In this document: piece after piece, positions 1 through 10,879 of the stretch
Layout: every line of letters begins with the position of its first letter
How positions within the stretch are numbered: the first letter of the stretch is position 1
Assembly (NCBI GenBank): GCA_030867875.1
Contig: JAOWCC010000655.1
Span: 6,425,083-6,489,082, forward strand
DNA: 64,000 nt
Direction: 5' to 3'
Source of the DNA: Actinernus sp. WN-2022
Taxonomy: Eukaryota > Cnidaria > Anthozoa > Actiniaria > Actinernidae
Notes under the pieces: generated by a model
Told to the model about the DNA's origin: nothing
The model's input: only the letters and a program-made list of their open reading frames with translations
Database searches by the model: none
Made by a program: the position numbers and the translations under genes

Positions 1-292
1 CTACTGTTTGTAGAGTTTTCTGACATACTGCTTTCGCTGCATTCATTTTCATCGCTACTGTTGTTGGTTTCCAGCGTTGGATACTGCGGCAATATCCGTT
101 TGATTTGTTGAGACTTGCGGTCACAAGTACCGGTTATCACAACTTCGTCGTCTTCCCCATCTTCAGCTGAATTGTTGGCATCACCATCTTCATCCATTGC
201 ATTTGTCAAAGAACTGTATCTGTTGTATGTTGCTAAAGCAGGCAATTTACTTGGATTACCTATGTCCTCGGGTTGGACAGGTACATATTTAC
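1..292 (-). CDS. Downstream exon of OTU-like gene, acidic tail (partial)
   Basis: This minus-strand exon begins after a tag acceptor at 294-293 and runs open to the window edge. It joins in phase with the exon at 603-786: the donor leaves one base of a codon and this exon supplies the other two, making a serine codon. The product is about 97 residues, starting KYVPVQPEDIG. It then turns acidic and Ser/Asn-rich (DEDGDANNSAEDGEDDE), as expected for a disordered tail after a protease domain. The gene continues beyond the left edge, so the C-terminus is unknown. The phase agreement is the main support; no domain is recognised in this exon alone. Confidence 0.5.
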
Positions 293-602
293 CTACGACG
301 TCAAAGCAAAATGTAGTTATTAATATACATTTATTAATATTGACACTTCAGATATTTATTTCTGCAAAATAAAGTTCAGGAAATTTTGAAACAATGTGTT
401 GGTTGGGCACAATGAGTTTGGTAAGCCAACTATTTCAGTATATTTGGTTGTATTGCCCCAAATAATTATGAAATCATTGAGGATCGTTGGAGTCCATCCC
501 CTTCGCACCCCCTTCGTAGAGAAAGGAAGCAAAGAAGAAAGTCGGAAACAATTAACTCAAAAAAAGGACTAACAAGAACCAATAGACCAGAAAGACACTC
601 AC

Positions 603-786
603 TTTCGTTTAAATTCTTGATTGTGTCAACGTCTAACACAGCATCGTAATGCTGTCCAATCTTTGAAAGGTAGATGGTGCGCTGAGGTGCTTCCTTAGCA
701 GGACGAATAAGGAGGGTTCTAACATCATCGCCAATCATGTAGAAGACTAAGGCCGAAGTATTTGTCATATTAGCCAAAACATTCAC
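603..786 (-). CDS. OTU-like cysteine protease, C-terminal part of the domain (partial)
   Basis: This exon of about 61 residues contains NVLANM, VFYMIGDD and, at the end of the domain, TIYLSKIGQHYDAVL. The HYDAV motif after a TIYL strand matches the catalytic-histidine end of OTU-family deubiquitinases. The catalytic Cys half would lie in an upstream exon, which is missing here. A strong GTGAGT donor follows at 602-597. Directly upstream, at about 788, the sequence becomes a palindromic MITE arm, so the gene is cut there or the MITE lies in the preceding intron. Animal Helitrons and other transposons also carry OTU domains, so this may be element-borne rather than a host gene. Confidence 0.5.
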
Positions 787-788
787 CT

Positions 789-1253
789 AGTGAATACTTT
801 ATGTTCTACGCTTGTTTGAAATCGTGTAAATGTGACCTTTCCTGACCCATGACCGCGTAAGTAAAAGCCTGGGTCGAAACCTGGGTAGACGTCATCTTGA
901 CGTCATATAATTAATTCGGCTTTGCAATCATGTGAAGAAATACTCAACGTGTTGACTAAAATGACTTTTTTCTTTACTAACAACTCAAAAACTGTGTATA
1001 TTTTCTATGCATCGATGTTGTTGTGATAAAAAGGCGCCATGGAGAATAATGCATTAATGAGATGACGTCTACCCAGGTTTCGACCCAGGCTTTTACTTAC
1101 GCGGTCATGGGTCAGGAAAGGTCACATTTACACGATTTCAAACAAGCGTAGAACATAAAGTATTCACTTTAAACCAAATTTGTTTTCACTGAAGTACTCA
1201 AAACGTTTCGGAGGTTCATAGGCTATCAAAATTGCAAAAGGGTGATAGGCACT
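789..1253. mobile_element. Palindromic TTAA-type MITE, left-truncated copy
   Basis: Two long inverted arms (about 789-895 and 1062-1253) flank a loop. The same element occurs complete at 33,050-33,599. The right end reads GGTGATAGGCACT followed by TTAA at 1254-1257, which fits TTAA target duplication. The left arm breaks at about 789, about 90 bases short of its true end, where the OTU exon begins. The element is too short to code; ORFs across it are reflections of the palindrome. Confidence 0.8.
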
Positions 1254-2391
1254 TTAAGATCTCCTCTCTTAACGCAGCGAAGCTTGCCTTTTTACTTGCG
1301 GGGATCTGGAATGCCTGTAAAGACGAGTTAACCTCCATTCCCAAAAACGTAATGCAGTTCACTGGCATCAACACGCACTTCTTGAGACCTAAAAAATATC
1401 CCAGTTGGATCAGAAGCGTACACACAATATATAGGGCGGCTTCAGCAGATTGTTTGCTGAAAACAGCATCCCTCATTGCTATAGGCTTAGACCAATAACC
1501 CTCATTAGTGAAAATTTCACCATTTAGGCGATCGTCTATATAGAGGGAGCAAGCAATCCCCACACTTCTGAAGTAATTTGTTGCTGCCAAACCTATTGTC
1601 TGGTAGACAAAAGGCGAGTTCTTCCAGCCAAATGGGAGAGTTGCGCAAACTAGCCACCAGTCCCCCCATCTGATTCCAAAATACTGCCTAGATTCTTCCG
1701 TCAGAAAAATATGGTCATAACCCGACTTGTCGTCTATTTTAGACATTAGTGAGTCCCGATAAACATAGTGTGGCACATCTCTTAGCTTATCTAATGAAAA
1801 GGGTGTGTTCCCCATCCATAAGTTAAGGAATCTTGCGTCAACGCACAACCTTGGTTTCGAAGGTTCCACGGTCAATGGCAGCACTAGCCTTTGTGGGGCT
1901 ACCTCGCCGACTTTTCCCCATAAACGGACTGCTCCTGTCTGTAGGCGCTCTTCTAAGGTTCTTGAAATAAAATCTGTAAATTCTTTGCACGACCCGTGAT
2001 TGCCAAATATCTGAGTCGGGGGGATGTCGTTGTCATATTTTAGGCCTTTAAAAATTCCTTTAAATGGCCTCAATGAATTCATTAATGTTAAGCCCCTCTT
2101 TAATCCATTGTAGGATCTTCTCCCCCTTCTCATGACCATATAATATCGCCTCCCAAGTATTAAAATGTTTGTGGAGCTCTCCCGCCTGAAAAGAATCAGG
2201 GTCTCGGAAAGGGATATCGGTTACTCGTCGCAAATCTCCGTCTAGAACTCTGTCAAACTCCCCGAGTAATAACGCAGGCTCTGTCACCTCCTTCGAGCTT
2301 GGGGTTCCATCCAGGAGTACCCACTTAATACTGCGAAGTTTGGCATTTTGATAAGCCGTGATTGGATCAAATTGCTGTTCCCGCCTTTACC
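1254..2391 (-). pseudogene. DIRS-like reverse transcriptase (pol), frameshifted and truncated
   Basis: Two overlapping frames make one RT. The first (about 2391-2062) reads ITAYQNAKLRSIKWVL through FNTWEAILYGHEKGEKIL. The second (2139-1254) continues from PFKGIFKG and carries KIDDKSGYDH, LPFGWKNSP, the catalytic motif SLYIDDRL and CITFLGMEV. The YIDD box and the FKGIFKG/YDNDIPP spacing are typical of DIRS1-type retroelements, which use a tyrosine recombinase instead of a DDE integrase. A frameshift lies between about 2062 and 2139. The 3' end is cut at TTAA 1254-1257: the last codons of the open frame are MITE sequence, so the RNase H and recombinase domains are absent. It belongs with the gag remnant at 2,895-3,806. 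Confidence 0.85.
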
Positions 2392-2661
2392 TTTTTTTCT
2401 TAGGCTGCAATAAGGCAAAAGGAGAAGGGTGCTTAACCAAGAGTTACGGTACCCCTAGATGAAACCCAAGCCCGGAGGAAACGACCCATCTGCCCGAGAA
2501 TTCGTGGCAACAAGGGAATGCCTTATAAGACAAAACGTTTGCTGGGTCATCCCACCGATCAAAGGTTACGGAAAATAAACAAAACACGCCACGCTTTGCA
2601 ACAAACAACCCGTTAAAGTTCCATTACACCGTAATTCCCTTAACCATGATTATCATATTCC

Positions 2662-2671
2662 TGTGTGTGTG

Positions 2672-2702
<31 letters not shown>
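2662..2702. repeat. (TG)n microsatellite
   Basis: About 20 TG units with one C interruption. It lies between the zinc-knuckle remnant and the RT remnant of the DIRS-like element. Confidence 0.95.
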
Positions 2703-2894
2703 ATGTAAGGGAAAGATCATTGTTCTTTATCATATCAGTGTTCTTTTATTAACATCATTTGCCATACTCATTTATATTACATAGTCTATCGATTATCCAG
2801 TGTCCAGTCCTTAATCCACATTTTTTTACATTACTTTACAGTACTTTAACTCCTCGGTTATCCAGTACTCTAAGCTACATTCTCTTTTCTTACG

Positions 2895-3806
2895 CTAGAA
2901 CCCGATGAAGCCTGCCCAAACGGACAGAACTTGGCTATGTGGCCCATCTTTCCGCAAGAGAAGCATTTCAGATTGAAAGCTCTCCTCCCTTTCTCTCGGA
3001 TATGGTGAGGGGCGTGCCCTTCCAGGCTCTCTTCTGCCTTTTTTCTGGTTCACCGCCTTCAGTGCCTTCTCGATGACAGTCACACCTCTGTGGACACACT
3101 GCCAGACATCTTTGTGGGCACCCAACCCCGGCTTTTGTGAGCACACGTTCACACATTTTTTTGGGCACCCAACCACACTTCTAGGTGTGCACACAACCAC
3201 ACCTCTTGGGTGGGCACACAGCCACACAGCCACACCTCTTTGGTGGTCACACAGCCACACCTCTGGTGGTCACACAGCCACACCTCTGGTGGTCACACAG
3301 CCACACCTCTTCGGTGGGCATGCAGCCACACCTCTTGAGTGGGCACACAGCCACACCTCTTGGGTGGGCACACAGCCACACCCCTTGAGTGGGTACATAG
3401 CCACACCTATTGGGTGGGCACACAGCCACACCCTATACCCTATTCCTAAAAGCTGCACCCCCTCGTCCCCAGGCGTATTTAATCGAGCGATATTTGGGCG
3501 CGCGCGAGGAGTCGTGGGAAGGAAGAAGAAGGGAAGGGAGACGTTCCATCTTCCCATCACCCCACGCGCTCCGTGTTCGCGCAATTGGTTTAGACGCCTG
3601 GGGACGAGGCAGACCGGGGCTTGTGAATTAACAGAATCTTGTTGCGAAGCCGCCGAGTTCTGTTGAGAGTTTGCCGGGCCTGAAGAAGCTGAAGCCGCCT
3701 CAGAGACAGGATTATTCGTCGCATTATCCACGTTGGGCCTTAAAGCCTGTACAATTTCCACAACTTCTTCGTTGTTGACCGGAAAATGACGCGACTGGTC
3801 TGCCAT
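2895..3806 (-). pseudogene. DIRS-like gag remnant with CCHC zinc knuckle, split by a minisatellite
   Basis: The ATG at 3806 opens MADQSRHFPVNNEEVVEIVQ, followed by a low-complexity Ser/Gln/Asn stretch. The frame then enters the tandem repeat at 3,073-3,440. Beyond the repeat, near 2,905-2,965, a further minus frame reads FNLKCFSCGKMGHIAKFC, a CX2CX4HX4C zinc knuckle typical of retroelement gag. Order (gag start, knuckle, then RT at lower coordinates) and strand match the pol remnant at 1,254-2,391, so one element is inferred. Frame changes across the minisatellite make it non-functional. Confidence 0.6.
3073..3440. repeat. Minisatellite, 23-27 bp units (CACACAGCCACACCTCTTGG type)
   Basis: Roughly a dozen imperfect copies of a CACACAGCCACACCTCT core with a variable GGTGGTCA or TGGGTGGGCA end. 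Units of 23 and 27 bp alternate. The array gives open frames on both strands (VWLCAHPRG and TATPLGWAHSH patterns) that are artefacts of the repeat. Confidence 0.9.
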
Positions 3807-4343
3807 AGAGTAGCGAGTTGTTGACTCCGTGACTTGTTAGCTTAACTGACACAGGTGCATATCATTAAGTTGCTTACATAATGCTAATGACGTCATTACG
3901 TGGGGTCATGAATATTCAATGAGGTTTGAATGGGGCAACACAGCTAAACATTCTCAGCGTGCAGTTCCGTCAGTTTCAGATCAAAGCTATATGCAAAACA
4001 CAATTATTTTCAGCTGCTCATGAAGCAATCATCAACCGGTAGAGTAGGCAAAAGGAGAGGAACGGCAAAGTATGGAAACAAGCCAACACTCACAAAGACC
4101 CAGGTGATTATATTCCTACAGAGTATTTCAAAAATATGTAAATCAATGCAGATCAAATATAGTAATTATTCTAAAGAACGTATGCCGCAGGTGAAATCCT
4201 GGCATGCGTTGGATGCGATATGTGAGCAGCATTTCTCAACGAAATCTTCATTTATTATTTTAATTTCTGATGCACCAACCTTGTACTACGCTCAAAGACA
4301 CAGCGTAGTCAGTGTGAGAGAAAGAGGGAGATGTAGAGGAAAG

Positions 4344-4840
4344 AAAAGATAGATAGATCATCTTTATTTATCCATGCTGGCTCCATCAACTATCAAGCTG
4401 GGAAACAGAATTATACAACAAAAATTATAGTTACAATCCGGGAAGGTGGTATTCCCGGATACTGAGTTAGGATAGGGCTGTGCCGCGGAAATATCGAAAC
4501 CCTGACTCTATTTAAGGGTAAAAATTCCGAACCCTTTACAAGGCCTGCCCAGTCTCAGAAGAGAGATTGCTGGACAGAAGTCCTCTATGAAAATGTTCCA
4601 GAATTCATAATTTTGTACCCCCTCCCCCCCCCCCCCCCCCCCAGTTCCCCACAATTTTCCGAGGACCTCCCTACGCCCCTGTGGGAGTTTATGTATACTA
4701 GAGACTTTTATTAGTATCATATGAAACCTGTATACACTATTATCATTTACTTGGTTAACAGTCAATGTACTACATTTGTATACGACTCCAAATAAAAATG
4801 TCTGTCTGTCTGTCTGTGTCTGTGTCTGTGTCTATGTCTT
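4344..4840. repeat. Simple-repeat cluster: (GATA), C tract, (TCTG)n
   Basis: AGATAGATAGATC lies near 4,347, a run of 19 C at 4,624-4,642, and TCTG then TGTGTC repeats at 4,799-4,840. A tttattta stretch next to the GATA repeat could be the tail of a minus-strand retroposon, but nothing upstream identifies it. The C tract may be length-variable or mis-assembled. Confidence 0.75.
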
Positions 4841-4944
4841 CCCGGGGAGGGGGGAGAGGGGTGTTAAAATATATCTTGATAGCATTGATAACGGCCTATA
4901 AGGAGACCTGCACGCACGCACCCTCGTTTACTCATTAATTTATT

Positions 4945-5688
4945 AATGAAGACGCTAAAGCAAAACTCCCATTTATTCTCGAGTCAGCAGAATGCAAAGC
5001 GAAGTTTGGCAATATCTTTAATAATCAAGACACCTGTAGTGTGCTAACAGAGAAATTTACAATGCTATTAATTGAAATTAGCCAAGATTCAAAAGTAGTA
5101 GAACCAAAAGCAATAGTAAATCGGACCCATCCTGGTTCGACGTGGAATGTAGTAGTGCAAAGGAAAACTTAAAATGCCTTGGGCGCGAAATTTGCAATAC
5201 TCCTGATAATCGCGAGAGGAGCCAACTGTTTGGAGCAAAGAAAATATTCAAACGACTATGTAAATCAAAGAAAAGCCAATTTAAAAAATACAAAGAAAGT
5301 TTGGAAAGAACTCAAAAAATTAAATATTGGCAAGAACAAAACAAAACAGTCCTATCCAATAGAAATAGAACAATTTCATGATCACTTTGAGAGACTAAAT
5401 AATGTCTTCGGCACCTGAATTAGATATTCCCATAGTTAGAGTTCAAGAGGGCCCACTGCACTATGAAATTACCAATCAAGAAATCGGTGACGCGATTAAA
5501 AAGCTAAAAAACGGTAAAACACCTGGCCACGATAATATATTGAACGAAATAATAAAATGCAGTCATTCAAGTCTCATGCCCTACCTTAGTGTGCTATTCA
5601 ATCAAATTCTTTCTTCGGGCGAATTTCCTCAGAATTGGAACCTGGGATTTATTATTTCTATATTCAAGGAGGGCGAGCGTTCAGAAGT
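4945..5688 (+). pseudogene. CR1-like LINE ORF2, linker and start of RT (segment 1 of 3)
   Basis: Broken frames read KLPFILESAECKAKFG, then DPSWFDVECSSAKENLKCLG (the segment between endonuclease and RT). From 5,450 comes the RT finger region ITNQEIGDAIKKLKNGKTPG, then LFNQILSSGEFPQNWN and ISIFKEGERSEV. GKTPGHDN, EFPQNW and IFKEG are standard RT motifs of CR1/Jockey-group LINEs. Several frameshifts show it is dead. The sequence stops at AGAAGT 5,683-5,688, where a DNA transposon is inserted, and resumes at 6,228. Confidence 0.8.
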
Positions 5689-6227
5689 CAAGGGCACCCA
5701 ACGAAGTTTTCGGTTAAAAAGCTGTTCGGGAGAGTAAGTTAGCCTAAACCTTTCGGATTTGAAAAAATTGTCCCTAGAAAATTGTTTTCTGAAATACTGG
5801 CTAGAAAGTTTGTTTTCAATCCCTAGAAAATTATAGAAGAAAAGGGAGACTAAAAGGTTTCCCCTAAAATATTCGTACGTCCCAATTCGTCTGATCAATA
5901 GAGTTAGAACAACACATTTTCATTCCCTAAGAATTGCCTAAAGAAAAAAAGAATCCCTAAAAAAATCGTACCTCTAAAAAACTTTGCAACATGAAGTTAC
6001 TTGGGCTAGAAAATTCTTGTTTCTGTTCTAGACTACTAACAAATTCGTAGGCCGGGAATATTTTGCCATAGTATTTTCGGTTGACGCGATTTCCACCTAG
6101 AAAATCCGAACAGCTAATAGCTTTCTAGAATACGTCAAAAGACATAGTAGGTGCCTTAAAATGGCTAGATAAGCTGCAGACAACTGGTTTCAAACGAATT
6201 TCAAAAAGTACTCGTTGGGTGCCCTTG
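5689..6227. mobile_element. Non-autonomous DNA transposon with 6-bp AGAAGT target duplication
   Basis: The ends are CAAGGGCACCCAACGA and its reverse complement. AGAAGT flanks it at 5,683-5,688 and 6,228-6,233. Removing the 539-bp insert and one duplication restores the LINE reading frame (EGERSEV then DNYRDITLLS). Inside, CTAGAAAAT-like motifs recur many times, which may be binding-site repeats. There is no transposase. A 6-bp duplication occurs in few eukaryotic superfamilies (Dada, IS3EU), so the family is left open. Confidence 0.85.
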
Positions 6228-6614
6228 AGAAGTTGATAACTACAGAGACATAACTTTACTCTCTGCATTAATTAAATTATTTACTTTAATACTTAACAAT
6301 AGATTAACTGACTATCTAATTAGTGTACGTATTATTAAAAAGGAGCAAGGTGGTTTCGAAAGAATCATTCCACAATTGACAGCATTTATGTTCTCAAATC
6401 GATTATAGATAAAATAGTGAAAACAAAAACAACCTGCTTTTCGCTTGCTTCGTTGATTTCAAAAAAGCTTTCGATAGTTACTGATCCAGGGAAAAACTTT
6501 TCATAAAAATCCAAAAAGTGGGAATATCGGATTTTTTTTATGATATACTACACTCTATGTACTCGAATGATAAAGCAGCCGGAAGATCGAAGATCACATC
6601 ACCGAGCCCTTTAA
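6228..6614 (+). pseudogene. CR1-like LINE ORF2, RT middle (segment 2 of 3)
   Basis: Reads DNYRDITLLSALIKLFTLIL, then RIIKKEQGGFRKNHSTIDS with a frameshift near 6,355, then FACFVDFKKAFDS-type sequence near 6,440-6,475. The YRDITLLS and DFKKAFD boxes are RT motifs; the latter holds the first catalytic aspartate. It ends at TTAA 6,611-6,614, the site of the second insertion. Confidence 0.75.
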
Positions 6615-8317
6615 GGTTACCGTATACCTTCGCGGGTGTCTCTCGCAAATAAAATCGCACGCGCATCATTTTAAAGGAAAGTATAGAAACCTATATATCA
6701 CTGGAAAGGTTATATAATGTAGAATGCGCTGAAATGTATTTTTTGCACAAATATTACATTTTCAGTAAATGCTAAGGCAACAAACGCAAAAAAGACGAGT
6801 CTCACAGAAGTGAATTTATGTCCCTCCGCGTTAGCGTCTACGGACGATTCCGCTGCATAATGTCAATCAGCACATGATGGCCTGTCAAAGTGTGTGAGCG
6901 TTTTTTAATATTTTACTTTGTTCAAATGCAATTCATCTTCAAAGTTTCAATCGAAATAGTTTCTGTGTTTCATCACGGCAAGTACTCTTATAAGAAAAAA
7001 TATTAAAATATCGCTAAACGCTCACACACTATATTCATATGTAGCTCCGCTAACACTAGGCCAAGTTTCATCAAAATCTGACAAGTCTTCATACCCTATA
7101 AATTCACCCAAAGACAGTGAATACGCATAAAAATCTATCGGCGTTTTTGGCTTCTGAAGGTTAGGAAACACATCACACCTCATCAAAGCAAACGTCAACA
7201 CTTAAACCAACCAGCCAATTATATGTAAGGATCCCCTGAGCTTATGAATCAAGTCCAGAAATTCGCGGGAAATTAGTACGTGGCTCAAATTGCATAAGAA
7301 ACATACATACTAGTGTCGTGTCACAAATATTCAAAAGAGCGTTGTGTTAATGGCCAAAACTAAAGATAATGCGCAAAAGGGGAAAAAGAAAGGTAAATCA
7401 ACAGGTTGTACCAAGAAGGGAGAGGGCCGGATATCGAAAACTAAATCGCGTCGAAAGGCAACGCCGCAAACAAGAGCGAAGGGAAAAGCGAGTGGCAGGC
7501 AGCCTCGTGTTCCGAACGTTGATGTTGATCCTAAACCTGCTATGTTAGCTGCGATGATTCCTTCAGTTCCCCCAAATCGACCGGCTGAACTTCGCTCAAG
7601 TTCACGATTTAGAACTCCTGGATTGACCACGGTCCAGTTTGGAAACTGCGAGTCACCCAAGACATTAGAATCGGAGTCGGATGCGGACTCGCTGTTACTC
7701 TCTGAATCTTCCGTCTCTTTTCTTGTACCTGGCAAAAGTTTAAGCCTACTAGCTGAGCAGCTTTCCGTCGGAGTTGTAGCAGTACTAATAGAACTCGAAG
7801 TGGGAGTCGTCGAACATGAAGGCTGTTCGAACCACGAGCCTTTGTCGCTTTCCGCGAGCATCACTTTCTTCTCCGTATTGAAACTTTGCTCCTTCTCGAG
7901 CTCATTCTCTTGAATCTTCTTGGGGCCTGTCTTCTTTTTTTACCTTTTAGCCAAGGATTATTTTTTTCTCTTCTGGACATATCCACGATCGATATACCGG
8001 TAAATTAAACGCTATAAAATCACTGAACTCACGAGTCACGGCTCACTGCGGTGAGTCTGACTGAGCCTCCGGATGGAGTTTCCCGCAAAAATTCAGCGGG
8101 GTGCCTGTGGCTGTGGCACGTAATGGGATCAGAGGGATTTATCACGCCAAAGTGATTTATTTACTTTCCTTCAAATTAGGTTTTTTTCTAATATCTCGGA
8201 AACTTTTGCATGTTTAAAAAAAAATTTTTCGGAAAGACGAAGATCAATCCATCAATTTCAAAAGAATTACAAAAACATTTTTTTAAAGAAAACATGCCGC
8301 GAAGGTATACGGTAACC
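6615..8317. mobile_element. 1.7-kb TTAA-flanked DNA transposon with TIR GGTTACCGTATACCTTCGCG
   Basis: The terminal inverted repeats read GGTTACCGTATACCTTCGCG and its complement, flanked by TTAA at 6,611-6,614 and 8,318-8,321. It sits inside the LINE RT: the boxes before (FKKAFDS) and after (GVKRGCMLSP) belong together. TTAA duplication is the habit of piggyBac and Kolobok families. The element carries one minus-strand coding remnant (7,331-7,972) and is non-autonomous. Confidence 0.85.
7331..7972 (-). pseudogene. N-terminal part of a transposase-like protein inside the TTAA element
   Basis: An ATG at about 7,972 gives MSRREKNNPWLKGK, and after a frameshift the frame runs KKIQENELEKEQSFNTEK, ESDKGSWFEQPSC, a Ser/Thr-rich stretch, ETEDSESNSESASDSDSN, then VVNPGVLNREL and ANIAGLGSTSTF. 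A basic start, an acidic Ser-rich linker and a GLGST segment resemble the N-terminus of Mutator-like-domain transposases such as the one at 29-31.5 kb. The expected cysteines are lost and no catalytic region is present. The opposite-strand ORF over the same bases is considered its shadow. Confidence 0.35.
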
Positions 8318-8603
8318 TTAAATTAAATGCAAGGTGGGAGTTAAACGGGGTTGTATGCTAAGTCCTATGCTTTTCAACTTATTTATTAGTGATTTGCCAG
8401 ATGAGATCGACCAACCGCATGAAGGGTCAATACAAATTGGAAACATTAATTGTCTACTGTACGCAGATGATTTGGTACTCTTGTCGAAATCTAAAAGGGG
8501 CATGCAGGACCTATTAGTCAAATTAGAAGCTTATTCTCTTAGAAATGAGTTCGAAGTCAATCTTACTAAAACTAAAATAGTAATATTTGTTACTGTTTTT
8601 TAA
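8318..8603 (+). pseudogene. CR1-like LINE ORF2, RT palm with YADD (segment 3 of 3)
   Basis: GVKRGCMLSPMLFNLFISDL is followed by NCLLYADDLVLLSKSKRGMQ and NEFEVNLTKTKIV. LLYADDLVLLS is the catalytic YxDD box. The similarity ends at about 8,585, so thumb and 3' UTR are missing. It completes the RT begun at 5,450. Confidence 0.9.
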
Positions 8604-10870
8604 GATAGTAAGCACCAGGGGTTAAATTTGTACCACAACATCTATAAAATATAAGAAGAAACTACAGGTATATATTTACACACTTGATCTATGTATAAAA
8701 TATTAAGACAAAACTATTTATTAGTAAAATTAAAGCCAGAGGAAGAACGTCTCAATTTTACTAGCCTGCGTCACATCCGAACTGAACCCCGACGCAGGCT
8801 AAATTTTACCGAATTTGAATTTCGCGTTCACCTTTGAACGTAAGATTTGGTCACGACTGTATGCATTTTCACGTGCAGTTATTGTATTTTGTAATTAAGG
8901 CTATTGTTTTATGCCGTCGTCCCAGACCATGGTTGGCATATTAGCATAACAATTGTAATGTATCAACACAGAACCAACCGATCGCCTATCGCGCGCTATA
9001 TTGACCAGGCGTTCCTGGGCGGCCAGGCCTGGTTACTGTTGCACCACCTGCCGAGCGAACTTTGCTCATCAAAGTTCTTGTATTTCTTAAAAAAATATCA
9101 CCAAATCCGACTTCTAAAATGTATGTCAAGGACGCTCCAGTTACTCTAAAGGCCAGTGCTTCTTCTGTGTGTAATAACATGGCAATTTTGATTTCTAAAG
9201 AAAAAGAAAGTATCACCTATGCGGTTGTCCATAAGGCGTTTGTTTGCCTTTCGAACGTGGTCAAAGGCGGGATTCCAAGACAAGTTTTTTTGTAAGGGAG
9301 AGGGGGCTCACAGCAGCTCTTCTGTATTACAGGTTAGTTAAATATGGTTTTGGTGTTTAATTTGAGCTGTGAGTTAAAGCAGGGCCGAACCCAAGACGAG
9401 AAATATGGCGGAGGTTTACCAGCGTTTCATGTGCGTATGTGCAGCCATGGTAACTTTACATGATATACCGAATGGTTGAAGTGGAAGTAATTTCTTTTTT
9501 TCTCAGGTCACTGGGAGAACTAAGTGATCTGTCAGTCAGCGTCAACGTACGTAAGAAGCCGGTTATTGGTTAATTATTATGATTTTATACGATACGCAAG
9601 GATTATACGTACTGCTGTCTGAACTATATTACTTTCTATTTAAAATGTACATGACTACTTGCATGTAGTATAAAGTAAGTTATCGGTATACTAATTGTAT
9701 ACTACATGTATAAGCGAACTCTATTTATTTTTTCAAATACATTGCAAATTTGATATCAACTTGCTGACCTGGAATTTTGAAACTGGTTTTATTTTGTTAT
9801 TTATGAATTATGATCTATCTGAATAATATTGAGAACCACAAAATGTTTTACTGCTGAATATACTCCACTTTAAAAGCCAGGTTGAGCTTGGTTATTTAGC
9901 ATTAACATGAATTGAAAATGTACCTCAGTCTGACCCCACATTTAATTTCACCTTGAATGTCACATAAAATGGAAAATATTCATGTGAAACAGTATGTTTG
10001 GCAAATAATCTTCATTGATAAAATGCCACTCCGGAAAACTATTTCAACATCATCCATTATTGAGTACATTATTTTACAATGCATTTAGAAAAAAACAAGA
10101 GCAAATTATGGAGCCCAGTTGAAATACATGAACAAAGCAGTAATGTTTAGGAAAGTTAGTTCTAGTAAAGATACATGTAATAAGAGCCATATACATGTAC
10201 TTGTATATCCTGGCAGAAATCACTCAATGTTACACTGAAGACTGCTACTAACAACTACATTGTAAATTTGATCAATATGTCAAATGGAAAATTTCCCTTG
10301 TGTTTAATTATGCATTGTTTATGGATATATACATTGGTGCTTATTAAAAGCATTTTGAGAGTTTTGTATTACATTTACATAAAATCCCACAACAAAAATA
10401 ATTATTGTTATAATTATTATAACAACAGCAGTATCATTCCATATTTTAGCACTTGTGAAATGTAAGCTGGATTTTTCATAACTTTTCTAACTATGGTAAG
10501 GTACAATGTTGAAACTAGTATACGTCGCATACATTATATGCACTGTCAGATGATGTCATTTTTGTATAAAATATTAAACAGAATGTCTTTTTGCTCTGGA
10601 TCTGCTTCTCAACCTGGTGTAATAGTTTTGGGTTTTACACATACATGTTACTAGGTTTATCGTACAAGTCATGTAGTAAATAGTTTTCTAGAATCCCACA
10701 TGGCCCGGGCCTTTGGCATAGCTCCCCTAAAAGGCGGGACAAAAGCAACTAGCAAATGGTAAACACTTGGTAGTTGTTTCATCCCGCCTTTTGGGTGAAA
10801 ATTAGGATCACCGCTTGCTGGATAGAGAAAGTCGTGTAGTTTTTCTGGTCCTAGATCGCTTTTCCTATAA
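8604..10870. other. No gene recognised; AT-rich sequence
   Basis: A short perfect hairpin (TAGCCTGCGTC and its complement, about 8,773-8,803) is the only distinct structure. ORFs near 8,900-9,300 show no recognisable motif. The rest is AT-rich sequence with no supported exon. Confidence 0.6.
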
Positions 10871-10879
10871 GCCCATTTT

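Noticed and set aside
3185..3429. Several His/Trp/Cys-rich ORFs on both strands
   Set aside because: All lie in the 23-27 bp minisatellite and are readings of the same repeat.
4020..4352. 110-residue plus-strand ORF
   Set aside because: No motif, low-complexity basic ends, and it runs into a GATA microsatellite.
7344..7913. 189-residue plus-strand ORF inside the TTAA element
   Set aside because: The minus strand gives a better coding pattern and family resemblance; the Lys-rich plus reading is judged a shadow.
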